This document shows positions 24,506 to 32,727 of a stretch of DNA of 39,885 nucleotides, in pieces. The position numbers were made by a program, and so were the translations under genes. The number at the start of each line of letters is the position of its first letter. Position 1 is the stretch's first letter. This DNA comes from an uncultured Clostridia bacterium (lineage in GTDB: Bacteria; Bacillota; Clostridia; Christensenellales; Aristaeellaceae), in contig CAKTWP010000017.1 of NCBI GenBank assembly GCA_934630705.1, positions 1-39,885 on the forward strand. The letters run 5' to 3'. The notes under the pieces are model-generated. The model searched no databases, was not told where the DNA came from, and worked only from the letters and a program-made list of their open reading frames with translations.

Positions 24506-25357
24506 ATGCTGTCTGACGCCTTTTTGGCCCGGCTGGATGCGCTGCGTCTGGCCTGCGCATCCCCGGCCCGGGGCGGCGCGGGGGGCGTTCGCCGGTCTCG
24601 GAAGCTGGGCTCTTCGGCGGAATTTTCCGATTTCCGGGAATATGCCCCGGGGGATGACATTCGCCGGCTGGATTGGAACGCCTATGCCCGGTTTGACCGG
24701 CTGTTTCTTAAGCTGTTTATGGAGGAGCAGGAGGAAAGCGTGACGGTGCTGCTGGACGGCAGCGGGTCGATGGCCCCCAAATGGGCAGATGGGCGGATGG
24801 CGGCGGAAGCGCTGGGCTATCTGGCGCTCACCGGCGGAGACCGGGTGCGGATGGGCGTTCTTTCCGGGGAAGAACCGGTGATCTCGTCCTTTCTCACCGG
24901 GCGGAAAGCCTATCCCCGGCTGTCTGATTTTCTGGATGGCTGCGTGCCCCGTGGGCAAACCGATCTTATGCAGGCCGTCCGCCGGATTGATCCCTATCCC
25001 CAGGGGCTGACGCTGCTGCTCACCGATGGGTATCAGGCAGGCGGATTGGGGAAAACGCTGGATCTGCTGGCTTATCGGGGCCAGAGCGGCGGGGTGGTGC
25101 AATTGCTGTCCCGAGAAGAAATGCATCCGGAAATGACCGGCGCGCTGCGGCTCCGGGATGCGGAGGGCGGGCCGGACGTGGAGCTTGTGCTGGACAGGGC
25201 TGCCCGGCGGCAATATGCGGAAACGCTGGCCGCTTTTTTGCGGGAGACCCAGGCGGCCTGCCGCAGGCGGGGGATGCCCTATCTGCTCCTTTCCGGCGAT
25301 CGGCCCCTGGAGCAGGCGCTGATTCCCGCGCTGGCGGGCAGCGGCATAATCGGATAA
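24506..25357 (+). CDS. DUF58 domain protein
   Basis: The 283-residue protein has the DUF58 signature SSAEFSDFREYAPGDDIRRL, DWNAYARFDRLFLK (about 34-70), then a VWA-like fold with DxSxS as DGSGSM (about 85). It has no membrane segment, unlike longer DUF58 proteins. It starts at ATG 24506 behind AGGAGG, 9 nt after moxR. DUF58 proteins are the usual direct partners of MoxR ATPases. Confidence 0.92.
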   Translation: MLSDAFLARLDALRLACASPARGGAGGVRRSRKLGSSAEFSDFREYAPGDDIRRLDWNAYARFDRLFLKLFMEEQEESVTVLLDGSGSMAPKWADGRMAAEALGYLALTGGDRVRMGVLSGEEPVISSFLTGRKAYPRLSDFLDGCVPRGQTDLMQAVRRIDPYPQGLTLLLTDGYQAGGLGKTLDLLAYRGQSGGVVQLLSREEMHPEMTGALRLRDAEGGPDVELVLDRAARRQYAETLAAFLRETQAACRRRGMPYLLLSGDRPLEQALIPALAGSGIIG

Positions 25358-25390
25358 GCTCCCCATCAAAACAAAGGAGACGCGAAACCC

Positions 25391-27112
25391 ATGAGCTTTT
25401 TATCGCCCCTGTGGGGGCTGGCGCTGGCGAGCCTGGGCGTGATTCTGGCGCTGTATCTGCTCAAGCGCCGGTATCAGGATTATCCCGTGGCCAGCACCTT
25501 TCTTTGGGAAAAGGCCCTGCGGGATACCGCTGCCAGCCATCCCTTCCAAAAACTGCGGAAAAATCCGCTGTTGCCGCTGCAACTGCTGCTGGCGGCGGCG
25601 CTGGCGTTTTCGCTGATGCGGCCGGTGCTCGGCGGTGGGCAGGGGGGCGACACGGTGCTGATCTTCGATCTGTCCGCCAGCATGCAGGCATCAGACGGCG
25701 GCCAGACCCGGCTGCAAAAGGCGGCGGCGGAGGCCCGGGGGCTGATTGCAGGGCTGAAGCGGGAGGATCAGGTGACCATCCTGGCCGCCGGGCAGCAGAC
25801 CCGGCAATTGCTCAGCCGCTCTGACGACCGGGAGGCGGCCTATCGCGTTTTGAACGGATTGCAGGCGGAAAACGGCGGCGGGGATCTGGAAGCGGCGCTG
25901 TCTCTGGCCTGGGCCATGGAAAAGGAACTGGGATCGCTGCAGATCGTGGTGTTTTCCGATGACTATGAGGCCCCGGACGGCGTGACCGTTCGGAACGCGG
26001 AAACGGGGCTGGCCAATACAGCTGTTTTGTCCTTTCAGGCGGAGGGGAGCACGGGCTATGCCCGAATCGCCAATTACGGCCCGGATGTGCAGCTGACCCT
26101 TTCCTGCTATGCGGGCGAAACCCTTTGCGACGCGAAAACCCTGTCCATCCCGGCGGGGGAGACGGCGGGCGCTTCCTTTGCCCTGCCCGAAAATTATCCT
26201 TACGCGTATGTGGAGATTCGGGAAAAGGACGCCATCCCGGGGGATAACCGGGCATATTTTGTTCCCCGGCTGCAAAAGCAGTATACCGTGGCGCTGCTGG
26301 GCACGGACAGCGTGTTTCTGGAACGGGCGCTGGCCCTGCGGGCGGATGTGCGGCTGATCCGCGCCGAAGCGGGGGATGAAAACGTGCAGGCGGATCTGTA
26401 TGTACAGGGACCCTCACCGCTGATCTTTTCGCTGGATCGGGATACGGCCGTTCAGGCGGGCGAGACGCAGCTGGCGAAGGGGCAGCTGACGGCGGCGGAT
26501 GCATCGCTGGCACAGCTGGCCTTTACGGGGGTGGCGGTGAAGCAGTTTTGCCCCCTGACAGCGGAAAACGGAAAGACGCTGCTGACGCTGGACGGGCAGG
26601 CGGCGGCGGTGGATACGGGCCGGGCCATTGCCCTGGGCTTTGATATTCACGATACCAATTTGCCCCTGAAATATGATTTTCCCCTGCTGATGCAGGCCAT
26701 TCTGGCCCGGCTGCTGCCTACCTCGGCGGCGGATGTGGGCCAGGGCGTGTGCGGCGAAACGGTTTCCATTGCCCTGCCCGGGGATGCGGAAAGCGCCCAT
26801 GTGACGCTCCCGGACGGACAGATTTGTGCCGCGCCTCAGGACGCATGGGCACAGAACGCCTGGGCTTTTGCGCAGACCGGGGCGCCGGGCTTGTATACCT
26901 TGACGATTCAGGGCGGCGCGTCGGCGGGAACGCGGTATTTCGCGCTGCAAATTCCGCAGATAGAAAGCGATGTGCGCGCTGTTGCGCCCAGCCAAAATGG
27001 TGCGGGCGCGGGGCAAAGCGTGGTGGGGGGCATGGAGCTGACCAGTTGGCTGCTTGCTTTGGCGCTGGCGCTGCTGATGATTGAATGGGGGGTGAGCCGC
27101 CGTGTGGATTGA
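25391..27112 (+). CDS. BatA-like VWA membrane protein
   Basis: The 573-residue protein begins with the BatA N-terminal domain (FLSPLWGLALASLGVILALY, LLKRR) and a second membrane segment (about 57-77). A VWA domain follows with the MIDAS motif DLSASM (about 95-100). The middle is beta-rich (about 200-300), followed by a GATase-like region. A C-terminal membrane segment (about 548-566) ends before SRRVD. It starts at ATG 25391 behind AAAGGAGA. It overlaps the next gene by 11 nt. Its extracytoplasmic or cytoplasmic VWA is the likely client or partner of MoxR. Confidence 0.87.
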   Translation: MSFLSPLWGLALASLGVILALYLLKRRYQDYPVASTFLWEKALRDTAASHPFQKLRKNPLLPLQLLLAAALAFSLMRPVLGGGQGGDTVLIFDLSASMQASDGGQTRLQKAAAEARGLIAGLKREDQVTILAAGQQTRQLLSRSDDREAAYRVLNGLQAENGGGDLEAALSLAWAMEKELGSLQIVVFSDDYEAPDGVTVRNAETGLANTAVLSFQAEGSTGYARIANYGPDVQLTLSCYAGETLCDAKTLSIPAGETAGASFALPENYPYAYVEIREKDAIPGDNRAYFVPRLQKQYTVALLGTDSVFLERALALRADVRLIRAEAGDENVQADLYVQGPSPLIFSLDRDTAVQAGETQLAKGQLTAADASLAQLAFTGVAVKQFCPLTAENGKTLLTLDGQAAAVDTGRAIALGFDIHDTNLPLKYDFPLLMQAILARLLPTSAADVGQGVCGETVSIALPGDAESAHVTLPDGQICAAPQDAWAQNAWAFAQTGAPGLYTLTIQGGASAGTRYFALQIPQIESDVRAVAPSQNGAGAGQSVVGGMELTSWLLALALALLMIEWGVSRRVD

Positions 27113-29738
27113 TGTCGCTGCGCCTGCGTATCTGGCGCTGCTGCCCCTGTGCGCAGGGATGATTTATGCGCTGTGGCGGCTGTATCCCGGCAAAGGGCGG
27201 AAGGCGAAGCTGTCCCATGCCCTGCGATATGCCATCACGGCGCTGCTGGTGCTGGCGCTATCCGGGGTCAGCGTGCTGTCCGGAACCGGCGAAAAGGCCG
27301 CCTGGCTGGTGCTGGATGCGTCCGATTCCATGAAGCGGGCGGGAGACAGCGTTTCGCTGGCGCAGGCGGCGCTGGATGCGCTGCCCCAGGACCGGCAGGC
27401 CGGGGTGATCGTGTTCGGGGAAAACGCCATGGTGGAGGAAACCCTTTCTCAGCATCCTGCCTTTTCCGGTGTGACGGCCCGGGTGAACCGCACGGGGAGC
27501 AACCTGGCGGAAGCCATCGCGCTGGCCGGAGCGCTGCTGCCCTCGGACGCAGATGGGGGCGTGGCGGTTATCAGCGATGGGCTGGTAGACACAGTGGATG
27601 CGTCCGCGCTGCGGGAGCGGGGCGTGGCGGTAAACGTGCTGGAAACGGCGGGCGACGGCGTTGCCCGGGATGCGCAGATTACGGCGGTTTCCCTGCCCGC
27701 TTCCGTTTATCAGGGCCAGGCCTTCTCCGTTACCGTCACGGCCCATGCCACGGATGCGGGAGAAGCCACCATGCTGCTGTATGAGAACCGCAGCGTAATC
27801 GCCAGCAAAAAGGTGACGCTGCGGGCGGGAGAGAACACCTTCGTGTTCCCCTGCACCGCGTCTGCCGCCGGGGTGGCCACCTACGAAGCCCAGGTGCTGC
27901 TGCCCGGAGACAGCGTGGAGGAAAACAATCGTCTGGGGGCGTACACGGCTGTTTCCGGTGCGCCTCATGTGCTGCTGGCGGAAGGAAAATCCGGCCAGGG
28001 ACGGGAACTGAAAAAGCTGCTGGAAGCCGCGGGCATGCAGGCGGAGGTATGCCTGCCCGGCATGCTGCCCACCGCCGCAGAAGGATACATGGCTTATCAG
28101 GCGGCGGCACTGGTGAATGTGGATGCGGATGATCTGACCGACGCGCAGATTGCCGCCCTGTCCGCAGCGGCCCTGGAGCTGGGCAAGGGCGTGGCCGTAT
28201 TCGGCGGCGACAGCAGCTACGCTCTGGGCAATTACCGGGGCAGCGCATTGGAAGAAATGCTGCCTGTGACCATTGATGTGAAAAACAAGCTGGATCTGCC
28301 CACCACGGCGCTGCTGCTGGTGATCGACCATTCCGGCTCCATGGCGGACGGGCAATACGGCGTAACAAGGCTGGATGTGGCCAAGGAAGCGGCCTGCCGG
28401 GCCATCGAGGTGCTCACGCCCCGGGATCAGGCGGGGGTGATCGCCTTTGATGATGCGGCCAAATGGGTGGTACCCCTTTCGTTGGCGGAGGATGTTTCCG
28501 CCATGCAGCAAAGCATCGCCACCATCCGTCCCGGCGGCGGCACCAGCTTCTTTTCGCCGCTGCAAATGGCCTATCAGGCTTTGAAGGATGCAAATGCCCA
28601 GCACAAGCACGTGATCTTCCTTACCGACGGCGAAGCGGGGGACAGCGGCTATGATACCATTGCTGCCGCCATGGCCCAGGAGGGCATCACACTGACCACC
28701 GTGGCTGTGGGCGACGGGGCGGATACCTATACCCTGAAAAAGCTGGCGGAAAAGGGCGGCGGCCGGGCCTACGCTGCGGGCGAATTTGACAACGTGCCCA
28801 AGATTTTCACCAAGGAAACCCTGCTGATTTCCGGCACCTATGTGCAGAATCGCACGTTCACGCCCATTATCACCGATGCATCCATGACGGATTTCCCGGG
28901 CTTCCCCACGCTCGACGGCTATCTGGCTACGGCAGAAAAGCCCCTGGCCACGGTCAGCCTCATCAGCGACCGGGAGGAGCCCATTCTGGCCTGGTGGCAA
29001 TATGGGGCGGGCAAGGTGCTGTGCTGGACCAGTGATGTGCAGGGCGCATGGAGCAGTTCATTCCTCCAATGGGATCAGGCTACGGCGTTTTTCGGCGGCC
29101 TTGTTTCCTTTATTTTGCCTGTGCAGCAGGCCGAGGGGGAAGCGGCGCTGGAGGATGGAACGCTGGTTTACCGCGCCCCCGGATCCACGGAGGGTAAGGC
29201 CACGGCTCGCGTGCTGGCCCCGGATGGCAGCGTTTCCGTGCTGGAAATGGAGCAGGTGGCCCCGGATCGGTTTGAAGCGGCGCTGGAAAATGCGCAGCCT
29301 GGGGCATATGCGGTCAGCGTGACCGTACGCCAGACGGATCAGGCGGATCTCACCTTTGAGGGCGGCGTGACGGCCCCGTATTCCCGGGAGTATGATCTGC
29401 GTGTGGGCAATCAGGGCGCGCTGGCGAGGCTGGCCGCGGATACGGGGGGACAGGCGGTATCCGATGCTGGTCAGCTGCTGACGTTCCCGCCGGCGCAGGC
29501 CCGGGCGCGCCATGCCCTGCGGCCCTATCTGACCCTGGCAGCGCTGGCGCTGCTGCTATTGGATATTGCCCAGCGGCGGCTGGATTGGGAGAAGCTGACG
29601 GACCCGCAGGAGCGCCCGGTGCCGGCCAAACGCCCGGCCAAGCCGCCCAGGCACCCGAAGAAAACCGCGGCGCAGCCCCCGTCCGGGGAAACATCCCAGC
29701 AGCTTTGGGATAATCTGCAAAAGAAAAAACGGATGTGA
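27102..29738 (+). CDS. large membrane protein with two VWA MIDAS motifs and a GATase-like domain
   Basis: The start is GTG 27102, inside the previous gene. The 878-residue protein has two N-terminal membrane segments (about 7-27 and 46-62), a first VWA-type region with DASDSM (about 75), a beta-sandwich (about 190-280), and a glutamine-amidotransferase-like region (about 288-395). A second, complete VWA follows with DHSGSM (about 409) and FLTDGEAGDSGYD. A beta domain and one C-terminal membrane helix (about 808-826) precede a basic tail. Both DxSxS motifs are intact, which is unusual in one chain. It is the last gene of the operon; the next 100 nt hold no T-rich terminator. Confidence 0.87.
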   Translation: MWIDVAAPAYLALLPLCAGMIYALWRLYPGKGRKAKLSHALRYAITALLVLALSGVSVLSGTGEKAAWLVLDASDSMKRAGDSVSLAQAALDALPQDRQAGVIVFGENAMVEETLSQHPAFSGVTARVNRTGSNLAEAIALAGALLPSDADGGVAVISDGLVDTVDASALRERGVAVNVLETAGDGVARDAQITAVSLPASVYQGQAFSVTVTAHATDAGEATMLLYENRSVIASKKVTLRAGENTFVFPCTASAAGVATYEAQVLLPGDSVEENNRLGAYTAVSGAPHVLLAEGKSGQGRELKKLLEAAGMQAEVCLPGMLPTAAEGYMAYQAAALVNVDADDLTDAQIAALSAAALELGKGVAVFGGDSSYALGNYRGSALEEMLPVTIDVKNKLDLPTTALLLVIDHSGSMADGQYGVTRLDVAKEAACRAIEVLTPRDQAGVIAFDDAAKWVVPLSLAEDVSAMQQSIATIRPGGGTSFFSPLQMAYQALKDANAQHKHVIFLTDGEAGDSGYDTIAAAMAQEGITLTTVAVGDGADTYTLKKLAEKGGGRAYAAGEFDNVPKIFTKETLLISGTYVQNRTFTPIITDASMTDFPGFPTLDGYLATAEKPLATVSLISDREEPILAWWQYGAGKVLCWTSDVQGAWSSSFLQWDQATAFFGGLVSFILPVQQAEGEAALEDGTLVYRAPGSTEGKATARVLAPDGSVSVLEMEQVAPDRFEAALENAQPGAYAVSVTVRQTDQADLTFEGGVTAPYSREYDLRVGNQGALARLAADTGGQAVSDAGQLLTFPPAQARARHALRPYLTLAALALLLLDIAQRRLDWEKLTDPQERPVPAKRPAKPPRHPKKTAAQPPSGETSQQLWDNLQKKKRM

Positions 29739-29829
29739 AGCAGAAAAAAAAGGAGATGGCGGGGCGTTGGAGCCAAAGCGCTCAGCCGTGCTCTCCCGGG
29801 AAGGCCATAGGATAAAACCTTTATTGACA

Positions 29830-29893
29830 GCCAAACGCCCCAGATGCGGAAGGAGACGGGCAGCCGTTCCTCCCTGCATCCGGGGCGCTTTGC
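29830..29893. repeat. palindromic hairpin element, copy B, between convergent genes
   Basis: CGCCCC (29836-29841) pairs with GGGGCG (29882-29887), then an A-C mismatch (29842/29881), then GATGC/GCATC (29843-29847 with 29876-29880), GGAG/CTCC and CGG/CCG. Outer AAA/TTT and GC/GC pairs extend it. Copy A at 15464-15526 shares CGCCCC-A-GAT and ATC-C-GGGGCG, including the A-C mismatch. No T-run follows. The remaining 270 nt to the next gene hold no gene that I can support. Confidence 0.65.
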
Positions 29894-30007
29894 TGATTGA
29901 AAAATATCAGATGATTCTTGTTTTTGGAGAAAGGGGCATGGGAAAGCCGCTTTTATCGCGAAAAAAGATTTCCGATCATTCTGACGATGACGCTCCCCTG
30001 CCGCATT

Positions 30008-31090
30008 TTACTTTACTTTCACGGCCATTTCTTGGGCCTTGAGGCACAGCTCGGCTGCCTTGAAGGCGTGGGCCTGGGTCATGGCGTTTTCGGTGCGGTT
30101 CAGGCAGTCCAGAATCAGCTGGCCGAAGAAGGGGAAGCCGGTCACACCGGCGGCGTTCACGTATTTTTCGCCATCGCCGTTGACCAGGAAAATATGGTCG
30201 CCGCCCGTCTGGGAAGTGCCCACGTTCACATATTTGCGGATTTCAATGTATCCCTTCGTGCCCAGAATCAGGGTGCGCCCGTCGCCCCAGGTGCGCAGGC
30301 CGTCGGGGGTGAACCAGTCGATGCGGAAGTAATTGGTGGCGCCGTTTTTACCGGTAATCATGCAATCGCCAAAGTCTTCCAGCTCCGGGAACTCCGGATG
30401 GCCATAATTGCCCACCCGGCTGTAATTCACCTGGGCATCCTCCTCCTTGGCAAAATACAGATACTGCTCAATCTGATGGCTGCCGATGTCGCACAGAATG
30501 CCGCCATACTGTGCATGCCGGAAGAACCAATCCGGCCGGCTGCTGGCAGGGCCCATCCGATGGGGGCCGAAGCCGTCCACCTGAATCACCTGGCCGATAA
30601 GCCCTTCATCAATCATGTATCCGGCCAGCACCGCGCCTTCCACGTGCAGCCGTTCGGAATAGTACACCATGTATTTTTTCCCCGTCACCCGGGCCTTCTC
30701 CCGGGCCAGCGCCAGCTGCCCCAGGGAAGTGAAGGGCGTTTTATCGGTGAAATAGTCCTTGCCCGCATCCATCACCCGCATGCCCAGCGGCCCGCGATCG
30801 CAGGGAATGGCTGCCGCGGCTACCAGCCGGGTCTCCTGATCTTCCAGCACCTGCTCCTCGGACTGGGCGGGAATGGCCTGGGGAAACGCCTTGCAGAAGG
30901 CTTCCACCTTCTTGGGATCCCTATCGTACACGTACTTCAGCGTAGCCCCGGCTTCGGTCAGGCCGTTGCACATGCCGTAAATGTGGCCGTGCTCCAGCGC
31001 CAGCACGGAGAATACAAACTCGCCGGGCTTCACCACCGGCTTTGCCTTGCCCTTGGGCGCGTAATTCATGCCATCGGATGCGTTTGCCAT
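30008..31090 (-). CDS. Gfo/Idh/MocA-family oxidoreductase
   Basis: The 360-residue protein is a sugar- or cyclitol-type NAD(P)-dependent oxidoreductase. The N-terminal Rossmann part is atypical in its first strand (VFSVLALEHGHIYGMCNGL). The family's EKP motif appears as DKTPF. The substrate-side motif GGILCDIGSHQIEQYLYF includes the catalytic His. ATG 31090 is chosen behind AGGAGG at 9 nt; longer starts run past the promoter. It is monocistronic, between the VWA operon and the tRNA fragment, and is native to the GC-rich side. Confidence 0.9.
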   Translation of the reverse strand: MANASDGMNYAPKGKAKPVVKPGEFVFSVLALEHGHIYGMCNGLTEAGATLKYVYDRDPKKVEAFCKAFPQAIPAQSEEQVLEDQETRLVAAAAIPCDRGPLGMRVMDAGKDYFTDKTPFTSLGQLALAREKARVTGKKYMVYYSERLHVEGAVLAGYMIDEGLIGQVIQVDGFGPHRMGPASSRPDWFFRHAQYGGILCDIGSHQIEQYLYFAKEEDAQVNYSRVGNYGHPEFPELEDFGDCMITGKNGATNYFRIDWFTPDGLRTWGDGRTLILGTKGYIEIRKYVNVGTSQTGGDHIFLVNGDGEKYVNAAGVTGFPFFGQLILDCLNRTENAMTQAHAFKAAELCLKAQEMAVKVK

Positions 31091-31121
31091 AAAATTCATC
31101 CTCCTGGGGAGTTTTTCTTTT

Positions 31122-31150
31122 ATCATACCACAATCGGACGAAAAAAGCAA
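31122..31150 (-). promoter_or_regulatory. promoter of the Gfo/Idh/MocA gene
   Basis: On the minus strand TTGCTT (31145-31150) and TATGAT (31122-31127) with 17-bp spacing, about 30 nt upstream of the start codon. Confidence 0.6.
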
Positions 31151-31247
31151 AGGCAAGCGATCGGCCGGGTGGCATGTCGCGTTAATAACCGTGTTCATAA
31201 TAGCCGCAAATAATCAAGCATAATTCCAAACAGCAAAAAGAAAAAAT

Positions 31248-31262
31248 CGTGGATTTTCCACG
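31248..31262. terminator. bidirectional terminator behind the tRNA-Pro fragment
   Basis: CGTGG (31248-31252) and CCACG (31258-31262) form a short stem flanked by A6 on the left and T6 on the right, so it can work on both strands. On the minus strand it lies 6 nt beyond the tRNA 3' end, where a tRNA terminator is expected. Confidence 0.75.
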
Positions 31263-31268
31263 GTTTTT

Positions 31269-31315
31269 TGGTCGAAGTGGTGGGATTCGAACCCACGGCC
31301 TTTTGGTCCCGAACC
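31269..31315 (-). tRNA. 3' fragment of a tRNA-Pro(CGG) gene (truncated)
   Basis: On the minus strand the sequence reads from the anticodon loop (TTCGGGA, anticodon CGG at 31309-31311) through the variable loop and a perfect T arm (GTGGG-TTCGAAT-CCCAC) to the acceptor strand CACTTCG, discriminator A and an encoded CCA (31269-31271). The 5' half is missing: no complement to the acceptor strand (CGAAGTG) occurs upstream, and the anticodon stem stops pairing after 2 bp. Such 3' halves are typical of integration sites (attL/attR). An annotator may mistake it for a small protein beginning SGGIRTHG. Confidence 0.8.
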
Positions 31316-31587
31316 GCTGCGATGACGACCATATTATACATGTTTATAGCATTTCTTTGATATCCTTGTGTGGTTCAAGAGGGTTGAATAAGCCACTTTC
31401 TTCTGCTGTGCTATTGTCGTTTCCACTAATGGGAATGGGGCTATATCAGCTCTTTGTTTTACTCAAAAACACCATTCATTTTGTCTGATATCCATCCATG
31501 GTTGCTTCAAACCCTTTCTACTTTGCACACATCTTCAAACATCTTTGAAACAACTCTGAAGCAACATTGACTACACTTCCAAACAAC

Positions 31588-31680
31588 ATCCACACTACTT
31601 TGAAACATCTTTGAAACATGATTACGTGCAGAAAGCATTGGCATTCTGCTCATTTTTTAGAATAAATCCAAAATAATAGA
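31588..31680 (+). repeat. left copy of a ~95-bp imperfect direct repeat flanking the sugar locus
   Basis: It shares with 38764-38862 the run ACTACTTT-AAACATCTTTGAA followed by GATT-CG-GC, a small hairpin with different but self-complementary arms, and GCTCATT before a T-run. In this copy the hairpin is GCAGAA (31628-31633) with TTCTGC (31644-31649), T-run 31653-31658, so it can act as a plus-strand terminator although no plus-strand gene precedes it. Confidence 0.6.
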
Positions 31681-31777
31681 CTGGATGCTTGTATACATCT
31701 AAAACGCTTTATTCTGATGCAAAAAAGTAACTGTTGTATGCTATTGCTGAGCTTTATTGTTGAAAAAAGCAAAACAA

Positions 31778-31795
31778 CCGCCCCTTGCGGAGCGG
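31778..31795 (-). terminator. terminator of the permease operon
   Basis: On the minus strand CCGCTCC-GCAA-GGGGCGG (7-bp stem, one G-U) is followed by TTGTTTTGCTTTTTTC, about 20 nt after the stop codon of the last permease. Confidence 0.8.
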
Positions 31796-31816
31796 CTATG
31801 TTAGCATTGTTGGTAT

Positions 31817-32713
31817 TTATCCTTTGATAGAGCCCAGCATTACACCTTGCACAAAGTATTTTTGAATGAAGGGGTAAATAACCATAACCGGCAAACTGGA
31901 AATCACAATCAGCGAGAATTTCATCAGTTCTGCAATACCCTGGCGGGCGCGCATGGTTTCTTCATCAGCAATGTCGCTCAGGCTTATGGTATTGCTGACC
32001 AGGATATCGCGCAGCACCAGCTGCAAGGGCGCAAGTTCCTGATCTGTAAGGTACATCATGGCGTTGAAGTACGCATTCCAGTGCGCCACAGCATAGTACA
32101 ATGCAAGAACGGCAATAATCGGTTTTGACAGAGGAATAACGATTTGCAGCAGGTACCGAATGTCTGAGCAGCCGTCAATGGAGGCTGCCTCATTCAATTC
32201 CGCAGGTATATTCTGGAAAAAAGTGCGCATCAGGATCATGTTGTATACGCTGATCGCACCGGGCAGAATGAGTGCAAACCGTGTGTTGAGCAGGTGCAGA
32301 TTCATCAGCAGAATGTAATTGGGAATCATGCCGCCGGAGAAAAACATGGTAAATACGAACAGTTTCATGATGATGCTGCGGCCTGGCAGTGTTCTGCGTG
32401 CCAGAGGATAGGCGGCGAGAGTAGTCATCACCAGATTGACCAGTGTACCCACGCCTGTGTAAAATACAGAGTTAAGCGCGCCGGAAACGATCTGGCGGTT
32501 CTTAAACACAGCCTTATAACCTTCTACACTCAAATCCACAGGCCACAGAAACACACGTCCTGCATATACGGCCGAAGGAGCAGAAAAACTGGAAGAGATG
32601 ACAAGAATGATTGGATAGATGATGGTAATGACCAACAAGGTCAGTACGACGTTAACGCAGAAATAAAAACGTCTGTCCTGTCTGAGTAACTTAATCTTTG
32701 CCGCGTCTGCCAT
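31817..32713 (-). CDS. carbohydrate ABC transporter permease, LplC/YtcP type
   Basis: The 298-residue permease has six predicted membrane segments and the EAA loop LNEAASIDGCSDIRYLLQIVIPLSKP, with the typical C-terminal YPFIQKYFVQGVMLGSIKG. ATG 32713 is chosen because AAAGGAGG lies 8 nt upstream; the GTG at 32734 lies before that site. It pairs with the LplB-type permease 14 nt upstream to form the channel of a CUT1 oligosaccharide importer. The C-terminus is the sequence seen in permeases working with large solute-binding proteins of the LplA type, as encoded at 36156. Confidence 0.94.
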   Translation of the reverse strand: MADAAKIKLLRQDRRFYFCVNVVLTLLVITIIYPIILVISSSFSAPSAVYAGRVFLWPVDLSVEGYKAVFKNRQIVSGALNSVFYTGVGTLVNLVMTTLAAYPLARRTLPGRSIIMKLFVFTMFFSGGMIPNYILLMNLHLLNTRFALILPGAISVYNMILMRTFFQNIPAELNEAASIDGCSDIRYLLQIVIPLSKPIIAVLALYYAVAHWNAYFNAMMYLTDQELAPLQLVLRDILVSNTISLSDIADEETMRARQGIAELMKFSLIVISSLPVMVIYPFIQKYFVQGVMLGSIKG

Positions 32714-32727
32714 GCGTCGCGCCTCCT

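Larger units (their letters stand above)
31316..31816. other. gene-free AT-rich stretch at the island's left edge
   Basis: No convincing coding region is visible on either strand. It holds three exact copies of CTTTGAAACA (31543-31552, 31598-31607, 31609-31618), the repeat at 31588-31680 and the permease terminator at 31778-31795. Base composition differs clearly from the sequence left of the tRNA fragment. Confidence 0.6.

Noticed and set aside
31249..31488. Open frame beginning with SGGIRTHG-type sequence
   Set aside because: Its first part is the antisense of the tRNA-Pro T arm and variable loop. No ribosome-binding site, no homology after that point.
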